Assembly: GCA_035310145.1 (NCBI GenBank)
Contig: DATGEL010000074.1
Coordinates: 1 to 42,708, forward strand
Direction: 5' to 3'
Source: Dehalococcoidia bacterium
GTDB lineage: Bacteria; Chloroflexota; Dehalococcoidia; CAUJGQ01
Length of the DNA: 42,708 bases
Shown: positions 34,812 to 42,708 of the stretch, piece by piece
Layout of the letters: the number at the start of each line of letters is the position of its first letter
How positions within the stretch are numbered: the stretch's first letter is position 1
Notes under the pieces: generated by a model
What the model saw: the letters and a program-made list of their open reading frames with translations, nothing else
Told to the model about the DNA's origin: nothing
Databases searched by the model: none
Program-made: the position numbers and the translations under genes

Positions 34812-34955
34812 GGCCCTCACCGCATTTCACATCCCCCTCTCCCAATCCTGGGCGAGGGGGACTCTGTGTCGCGCCTTCAGCCCAACCCTCCGTCTATCGA
34901 TCTCCCCTTCCCCTAGAATTGGGGGCCAAGGAATGAACCGGGGGATGGGGGCCCG
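34812..34955. repeat. dispersed palindromic element, copy R4
   Basis: Hairpin a pairs 34833-34839 with 34854-34860 and CCCA with TGGG inside it; hairpin b centres on CCCCTAGAATTGGGG near 34911-34924. The segment 34863-34925 is nearly identical to 38365-38429 of copy R5. It fills the gap between the glyS promoter and the enoyl-CoA hydratase stop. Confidence 0.85.
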
Positions 34956-34958
34956 GTC

Positions 34959-35747
34959 TCAGCGCCCCTGCCAGGCCGCCGGGCGCTTCTCGGCGAAGGC
35001 GGTTGGGCCTTCGACGCTGTCCGACGTGGTGCGGATGATGCGTGAGAGCAACGCCTCGATGCGCAGCCCCTCGTCCAGCGGCGCGTCGTAGCCGCGATAG
35101 GCCGACTCCTTGATCGCCCGCAGGGAGAGCGGCGCGTTCTGACAGATGCGCTCGGCCAGCCTGCGTGCGGCCGGCAGCACCTCCGTTGCCGGCACGACGT
35201 GGTTGACCAGGCCCACGCGGTACGCCTCCTGCGCGGTGATGCGGTCGCCGGTGAACATCATCTCCAGCGCGACGCCGAAGGGAATCAGGCGCGGCAGCCG
35301 CTGCGTGCCGCCGCCGCCGGGAATGATGCCGCGCATCACCTCGGCCAGGCCGAAGGTCGCATGCTCGGCGGCGATGCGGATGTCGCAGGAGAGCGCCAGC
35401 TCCAGCCCGCCGGCCAGACAGTAGCCGTTGACCGCGGCGATCACCGGCTTCCAGATCGGCAGGCCGCGATTGAGGGCGGGCGTCTCCGGCTCCCAGAAGG
35501 CGTCGTGGCCACCCTCGTGCAGGGCGCGGTTGCGCTGGCTCATCTCCTTCAGGTCGGCGCCGGCGCTGAAGGCGCGCTCGCCCGCGCCGGTGACGATCGC
35601 CACCCAGGCCTGGGACGTGTCGCGAAAGCGCTCGAACGCCCCGCGCAGCAGCGTGCGCAGCGGCGTGTTGAGCGCGTTCATCGCCTCCGGGCGGTTCAGC
35701 GAGATCGTGGCGATGTGGCCATCCAGCTCGTAGAGAACCTCGTTCAC
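34959..35747 (-). CDS. enoyl-CoA hydratase/isomerase family protein
   Basis: 262 residues with the crotonase fold. The oxyanion-hole strands are AFSAGADLKEM and NGYCLAGGLELALSCD; both catalytic Glu positions of true hydratases are filled (Glu in GGLELAL and Glu in GLAEVMRGIIPGGGGTQRL), so hydration of 2-enoyl-CoA in fatty-acid or related acyl-CoA breakdown is likely. GTG 35747 has AGGAGGT 6 nt upstream on the minus strand. It stands apart from other acyl-CoA genes, downstream of the pyrophosphatase terminator and upstream of repeat R4. Confidence 0.92.
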   Translation of the reverse strand: MNEVLYELDGHIATISLNRPEAMNALNTPLRTLLRGAFERFRDTSQAWVAIVTGAGERAFSAGADLKEMSQRNRALHEGGHDAFWEPETPALNRGLPIWKPVIAAVNGYCLAGGLELALSCDIRIAAEHATFGLAEVMRGIIPGGGGTQRLPRLIPFGVALEMMFTGDRITAQEAYRVGLVNHVVPATEVLPAARRLAERICQNAPLSLRAIKESAYRGYDAPLDEGLRIEALLSRIIRTTSDSVEGPTAFAEKRPAAWQGR

Positions 35748-35778
35748 GGGATACCTCCTCGTGCCGTACCGACAGAAA

Positions 35779-35808
35779 CGGGGCGACGGCCCGAAGACCG
35801 CCGCCCCG
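35779..35808 (-). terminator. intrinsic terminator of the pyrophosphatase gene
   Basis: On the minus strand a 13-bp GC-rich stem with two imperfect pairs closes on a C(TTCG)G tetraloop and is followed by GTTTCTGT. It lies 48 nt after the hppA stop. Confidence 0.65.
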
Positions 35809-35855
35809 CAGCGTACCGCATCCGCGGCCGAGCTTACCTGATCACCACTCGGCCA

Positions 35856-38075
<2,220 letters not shown>

Positions 38076-38194
38076 GCCGTGCGCTCCCTTCTCGTCTCGG
38101 CGAATCCGTCCAAGCGGTAACGGGGAAGCCCGTTGGTATGCGAAGCGCCGGACCGGAAACGCGCACGTAACCGCCCAGCGCCCATCGATTGTGG

Positions 38195-38223
38195 AATGTA
38201 TCAGCCGCCTATCCTACGTTCAA
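38195..38223 (-). promoter_or_regulatory. promoter of the pyrophosphatase gene
   Basis: On the minus strand TTGAAC (38218-38223), a 17-nt spacer, and TACATT (38195-38200) preceded by TGA (extended -10). The leader would be about 113 nt. The rest of the 341-bp gap (38076-38416) holds repeat R5 and no gene. Confidence 0.6.
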
Positions 38224-38292
38224 GCGCAGGCGCCGGGCAAAGAGGCGCCAAGCGGATAGTTCGCTACGGGAGTTGATTGCAGCGCGCCGCCA

Positions 38293-38453
38293 GCCCTCAA
38301 CCCAGGGTCGGTCTCATCGTCCCAATCGCGGGAGAGGGGAGCTTCGGACCGGAGCTGGGGAGGCTCTGCGCCATGCCTTCAGCCCTAACCGCTCCGTGCA
38401 TCGATCACCCCTTCCCCTAGAATTGGGGGAAGGGGTCGGGGGATGGGGGTCCG
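38293..38453. repeat. dispersed palindromic element, copy R5
   Basis: Perfect 10-bp arms at 38408-38417 (CCCCTTCCCC) and 38426-38435 flank the loop TAGAATTG. The preceding CTTCAGCCCTAACC segment matches copy R4, and a CCCTCAACCC edge is present at 38293. The translin-family gene enters this copy and stops in the loop. Confidence 0.85.
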
Positions 38454-39109
38454 AGCAGCCGCGCCTCGAACGCCGCGAGCCGGCCTTCGAGCCGGGTTTG
38501 CAGGGCGGCCGTGGTCAGGTCGCCGCGGGTGCGCTCCAAGATGCCGCGGGTCACGTCCGTGGTGCGGCGCAGGCCGCCGGTGAGCGCGTCTGGATAGTCC
38601 ACGGTCACGAGCACGTCATAGATATCGTCCATGGCGCGCAGGAAGCGCTCGCAGCGGGCGATGTCGCCGTCGCGCAGGCTGTCGAGCAGGTAGCGGCGCA
38701 GCTCGCCCACGGCCTCGCCCATGCCGTTGAGATAGGCGGCATGCTCCACGGCAAGCTCGGCGGGAGCCGGCAGCGGCTCGCCGGCCACCAATGCCAGCGT
38801 GAGCGCCGCCTCGGCGTGCTCCTTCTGCGCATCGTGCACGAAGCCGGCGAAGAAGATGTCGGCGTGGCCCTCCAGCGCCTCGCGGATCTGGCGCAACAGC
38901 GTCGTGGCCTGCCCGAGCAATTCGCGGGCGCGGGAAAACTCGTCGCGGTGCGTGGCGCGGATGCCGTTGGCGGAGAGGCGAATCACCTCGCGGCAGAGCG
39001 GCAGCGCCCGCTCGCGCGCTGCATGCTTGGCCACCAGGTTTTCCCGCACGCCAGCCATGATGCGGTCGAGCTGCGGCGCCAGGCCATCAGCGGCTACGGG
39101 CTCGGCCAT
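38417..39109 (-). CDS. translin-family protein
   Basis: About 230 all-helical residues. Translin-like blocks: REVIRLSANGIRATHRDEFS, RARELLGQATTLLRQIREAL, FFAGFVHDAQKEHAEAALTL, HAAYLNGMGEAVGELRRYLL, ERFLRAMDDIYDVLVTVDYP. Eukaryotic translin/TRAX binds and cuts small RNAs; archaeal and bacterial relatives are little studied and their role here is open. ATG 39109 has GAGGAG upstream; GTG/ATG starts out to 39181 add Arg/Ser-rich residues overlapping fmdB. It follows fmdB by 25 bp, probably in one operon. The last residues, about SPDPFPQF, and the TAG stop come from repeat R5. Confidence 0.8.
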   Translation of the reverse strand: MAEPVAADGLAPQLDRIMAGVRENLVAKHAARERALPLCREVIRLSANGIRATHRDEFSRARELLGQATTLLRQIREALEGHADIFFAGFVHDAQKEHAEAALTLALVAGEPLPAPAELAVEHAAYLNGMGEAVGELRRYLLDSLRDGDIARCERFLRAMDDIYDVLVTVDYPDALTGGLRRTTDVTRGILERTRGDLTTAALQTRLEGRLAAFEARLLGPPSPDPFPQF

Positions 39110-39134
39110 CGCTCGGCTCCTCGCGCCGCGCCGG

Positions 39135-39479
39135 TTAGAGATCCTTGACCGGCTCCGGGAACTCGCCCTGGCGGGCGGCATCGATCATCGTGCGTGCCTC
39201 GGAGGGCAGCTCCATGCCCATCTCGTCGAAGCGTTTTTCGACCCAGCGGCCGATCTGGCGCGGGTCTTTGTAGGCGTCCGGCCCGGCGCCCGGCTCCGGC
39301 GTACCGTACTGCTCCAGGATCTGCTGCTCGCTGCGGTGATAGGCGAACTTGGACGGAGCGCGCTCCAGCGCCGCGCTGCCGCAGTGGCTGCACGCCGGCT
39401 CGACGGCCTGCGAGACGCTGCGCGTGAACACACTCGTCAGGCGGCCGCATTCTTTACAGCGGTATTCGTAGATGGGCAT
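39135..39479 (-). CDS. FmdB-family zinc-ribbon protein
   Basis: 114 residues beginning MPIYEYRCKECGRLTSVF, the FmdB/CxxC-CxxC zinc ribbon; the second pair is ACSHCGS. A longer C-terminal half (APSKFAYHRSEQQILEQYG, DPRQIGRWVEKRFDEMGMEL) is also found, diverged, in the neighbour upstream. FmdB was named as a regulator in methylotrophs, but most members have no known function. It lies between the second FmdB gene (27-bp gap) and the translin-family gene, in one likely operon. Confidence 0.85.
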   Translation of the reverse strand: MPIYEYRCKECGRLTSVFTRSVSQAVEPACSHCGSAALERAPSKFAYHRSEQQILEQYGTPEPGAGPDAYKDPRQIGRWVEKRFDEMGMELPSEARTMIDAARQGEFPEPVKDL

Positions 39480-39506
39480 CGCCGCCCTCGCTCGTACTGA
39501 ATCAGC

Positions 39507-39890
39507 TCAAAAGTCGTCGCCGAATTCGTCGCCGCCGTCGAAACCGCCGTCATCGAACTCGTCGTCATCGTCGGGCAGTTCGCCGGCTTCCATGCGCGAG
39601 AGCATGCCGTCGAACTCGGGGCCGAGGTCTTCGCCGCTCTCCTGCTGCATGCGCCGCGCCCACTGCGCCATCGCCCGCGGGTCTTCGTCCTCCAGCCCGT
39701 CGATGTACGACTCTTCGTCCGCGCTGCCGAACTCGCTGACGGACCGGTGCACGGCGAAGCGCGAGACGAGCCGGCGCAGCTCTGCGCCGCCGCAGGTGGG
39801 GCAGCGTTCGCCGCCCGCGGCGCTGACGCTGCGGCGGAAGACCTCGACCCGCTTGCGGCAATCGTTGCAGAAGAATTCGTAGATCGGCAT
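39507..39890 (-). CDS. FmdB-family zinc-ribbon protein with acidic tail
   Basis: 127 residues beginning MPIYEFFCNDCRKRVEVFRR; the second Cys pair is CPTCGG. It shares SRFAVHRS and the pattern DPRAMAQWARRMQQESGEDL with the paralogue downstream, so the pair arose by tandem duplication. It differs in a strongly acidic C-terminus rich in Asp, Glu, Gly and Phe. The frame is open to 39944, but ATG 39890 is the family start. The 201-bp gap upstream is filled by repeat R6. Confidence 0.85.
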   Translation of the reverse strand: MPIYEFFCNDCRKRVEVFRRSVSAAGGERCPTCGGAELRRLVSRFAVHRSVSEFGSADEESYIDGLEDEDPRAMAQWARRMQQESGEDLGPEFDGMLSRMEAGELPDDDDEFDDGGFDGGDEFGDDF

Positions 39891-39946
39891 CGCTGGCTCG
39901 CCTCTCCAGCATAACGGCGCCGGGCGTGAGGGCCAACGGGCCATCG

Positions 39947-40080
39947 GCCCTCATCCCCAACCCTTCCCCCAATCCTGGGTCAGGCGCTCCGCTCACGGTG
40001 CGGTTAGCCCGCCGCCCCGACGCCGCCCCGTACGATCCCCCTCACCCAGGATTGGGAGAGGGACCCGGGGGTGAGGGCCG
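39947..40080. repeat. dispersed palindromic element, double copy R6
   Basis: Two halves face each other: CCCAATCCTGGGT (39968-39980) is perfectly inverted at 40044-40056, with CCCTCATCCCC and GGGGTGAGGG as outer edges. The 63-nt centre has no gene. It separates yraN from the FmdB pair. Confidence 0.85.
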
Positions 40081-40091
40081 AAAGCGCAGGC

Positions 40092-40511
40092 TCACCCCTC
40101 GATCGCGTTCTCGACGATCTGCACGTCGATGACCTTGCCGGTGCGGTCCAACGTGACGGCGGCGAGGTCGATGCGCGCCTCCTGCGGCAGCTCCGGGTGC
40201 TCGGCCAGGAACTGCTCGGCGGCGGTGAGCAGGTGGCGGCGCTTGGCCGGCGTGATCGACCAGAGGGCCGAGCCGAGGTCGCCCTCGCGCCGGGCGCGCA
40301 CCTCGACCAGCACCGTCTGGCCGTCTTTCAGCGCGACGATGTCGATCTCGCCCGGGCCGGCCCGCGCGTTCCGCCCGACGATACGGTAGCCCGCGCGCTC
40401 CAACCGCCCCGCCGCCAGCCGCTCCGCGAAGGCGCCGAGCGCGCGGCGCGTGTCTGGGCGGCGAGGCGGGCCGGCCGCGGCTGGGCGTTTGTCGTCGTGA
40501 TTCTGCGTCAA
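40092..40511 (-). CDS. yraN: YraN/UPF0102 endonuclease-like protein
   Basis: 139 residues. The UPF0102 signature is clear: RLERAGYRIVGRNARAGPGE followed by IDIVALKDGQTVLVEVRARR, an Asp-x10-Glu-x-Arg arrangement of the PD-(D/E)xK nuclease fold. LSITPAKRRHLLTAAEQF-type residues follow. The function of YraN is not settled; the adjacency to rnhB is widely conserved. The start is taken as TTG 40511, whose TTGA overlaps the rnhB stop, because no ATG/GTG lies nearer the conserved part. An Ala/Pro/Arg-rich N-terminal stretch of about 20 residues is variable. Confidence 0.88.
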   Translation of the reverse strand: MTQNHDDKRPAAAGPPRRPDTRRALGAFAERLAAGRLERAGYRIVGRNARAGPGEIDIVALKDGQTVLVEVRARREGDLGSALWSITPAKRRHLLTAAEQFLAEHPELPQEARIDLAAVTLDRTGKVIDVQIVENAIEG

Positions 40512-41233
40512 GGCCGGTGTTCCGGCTCTCGCTCGCCTTCGAGGCGCAGCGGGGCGAAGGAGCGGCGGTGGATGGGCGTGGGGCCGAGGCGGGCGAGGGC
40601 GGCGAGGTGCTCGGCGGTGGCGTAGCCGCGATTGCGGCCGAAGCCGTAGCCCGGAAAGCGGTGGTCGAGGCCATCCAGCATGCGGTCGCGCGCGACCTTG
40701 GCGATGATGGACGCGGCGGCGATCGCGCTGCAGCGGGAATCGCCGCGGATGATCGCCTCCTGCGGCTGCGGCACGCCGTCCAGGTGGAAGGCGTCGAGCA
40801 GCAGTGCCTCCGGCGCCGGGGCCAGCAGGACGACGGCCCGGCGCATCGCCTCGCGCGCCGCGGCGGCGATGCCGATCTCGTCGATGCGCCGGGCGCTGGC
40901 AACGCCGACGCCGTAGGCCGGCGCCTCGCGGCGAATCAGGCAGGCCAGCCGCTCGCGCTGCGCCGGGGCGAGCAGCTTGCTGTCGCGCAGCTCCCGGAGC
41001 CAGGCCGGATCGCGGCGCGGCAGGATCACGGCGGCGGCCACCACCGGCCCCGCCAGCGGCCCGCGGCCGACCTCGTCCACGCCGGCGACGCGCCGGAAGC
41101 CGAGCGCCTGCCAGTCGTGCTCGATCTCTCGATCCGGCACGGTGGCTGCCCACGCCACGGCCTTCAGGCCCGTGTTCCCGATCACGCCAACGACGCCTGA
41201 AGGCGTCGTTCGGGCCGAAGTCGGTCGTTTCAT
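40508..41233 (-). CDS. rnhB: ribonuclease HII
   Basis: 241 residues. RNase HII motifs: VAGVDEVGRGPLAGPVVAAA (Asp53, Glu54), RDSKLLAP, LLLDAFHLDG (Asp147), and IIAKVARDRM (Asp183), giving the full DEDD metal site. It cuts the RNA strand of RNA-DNA hybrids, including single ribonucleotides in DNA. The first 40 residues precede family homology, and no nearer start with a better ribosome site was found. It heads the minus-strand series rnhB-yraN-fmdB-fmdB-translin and is divergent from ftsH. Confidence 0.94.
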   Translation of the reverse strand: MKRPTSARTTPSGVVGVIGNTGLKAVAWAATVPDREIEHDWQALGFRRVAGVDEVGRGPLAGPVVAAAVILPRRDPAWLRELRDSKLLAPAQRERLACLIRREAPAYGVGVASARRIDEIGIAAAAREAMRRAVVLLAPAPEALLLDAFHLDGVPQPQEAIIRGDSRCSAIAAASIIAKVARDRMLDGLDHRFPGYGFGRNRGYATAEHLAALARLGPTPIHRRSFAPLRLEGEREPEHRP

Positions 41234-41273
41234 GCTGTGCCGTGCGTCACTTCAACGCCTAGCCGAATGGGCG

Positions 41274-41282
41274 ATAGTATCA
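41274..41282 (-). promoter_or_regulatory. candidate extended -10 for rnhB
   Basis: On the minus strand TGA-TACTAT, 41 nt before ATG 41233. No convincing -35 at 16-18 nt. It lies back to back with the ftsH promoter. Confidence 0.4.
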
Positions 41283-41297
41283 GTAGCCCGTTCTTCG

Positions 41298-41326
41298 TTG
41301 GCGGGTTCCTCAAGCGATGGTATACT
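41298..41326 (+). promoter_or_regulatory. sigma-70-type promoter of ftsH
   Basis: TTGGCG (41298-41303), a 17-nt spacer, and TATACT (41321-41326) preceded by TGG as an extended -10. The leader would be about 80 nt to ATG 41415. Confidence 0.65.
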
Positions 41327-41414
41327 TTTGCTAGAGTAGCTATCGCCGCTCACCGCAGCGCGCCTCGGGCCGGCGTTCCGGCCGCTGGTACGCTGGTCCC
41401 GAACCGGAGCTGCC

Positions 41415-42708
<1,294 letters not shown>

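Overview
The window is GC-rich bacterial chromosome with genes on both strands, short intergenic gaps and many GTG/TTG starts. The gene families and their order (a Chloroflexota-style non-canonical sigma-70-like protein, a translin-family protein beside two FmdB zinc ribbons, a one-chain glycyl-tRNA synthetase, a H+-pyrophosphatase, Asn-rich lipoprotein linkers on both solute-binding proteins) suggest a Chloroflexota bacterium. That is an inference from gene style, not from a marker-gene tree. There is no rRNA, tRNA, CRISPR array or intact transposase gene in the window.

Layout. 1-2.5 kb (+): two YCII/DGPF proteins followed by an ECF42-type sigma factor with a C-terminal TPR-like extension, with an ECF42-like promoter in front of the first gene. 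2.6-6.6 kb (+): a family-1 (sugar-type) ABC importer of two permeases and a lipoprotein binding protein, no ATPase. 6.9-8.3 kb (-): an amidase-signature hydrolase. 8.5-11.2 kb (+): a TetR regulator with a near-consensus promoter, a cytochrome P450 and an NTF2/SnoaL-like protein behind two sharp palindromes. 11.3-12.3 kb (-): a PAP2-type membrane phosphatase. 12.4-16.4 kb (+): a peptide/nickel-type ABC importer (binding protein, DppB, DppC), again without ATPases. 16.5-18.5 kb (+): a decaying patch with an NTF2-like pseudogene cut by a ~70 bp palindrome, an intact DUF899 gene and a broken WYL-type regulator. 18.7-20.8 kb (+): an EF-G-like GTPase.

20.9-41.2 kb is almost entirely minus strand: a GNAT acetyltransferase and a small unknown protein, RibF, SbcC, a sigma-70-like protein, a 1005-residue ATPase/LuxR regulator, a putative HExxH metallopeptidase, SbcD, a frameshifted four-helix-bundle pseudogene, GlyRS, an enoyl-CoA hydratase, a K+-independent H+-pyrophosphatase, a translin-family protein, two FmdB zinc ribbons, YraN and RNase HII. 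FtsH starts divergently at 41.4 kb and runs off the right edge at its HExxH motif.

The most unusual content is non-coding. Two families of dispersed repeats occupy the gaps. One is a C/T-rich palindromic element (six loci) whose conserved loop carries an in-frame TAG, so that at least three genes take their last residues, and two their stop codon, from the repeat. The other is a set of imperfect 7-bp tandem arrays (five loci) that abut or contain stop codons and flank the four-helix-bundle pseudogene. Other control-like DNA includes a 15-bp inverted repeat surrounding a candidate sbcC promoter, a three-unit 10-bp phased repeat ahead of the sigma-like gene, and perfect palindromes ahead of the NTF2-like and metallopeptidase genes.
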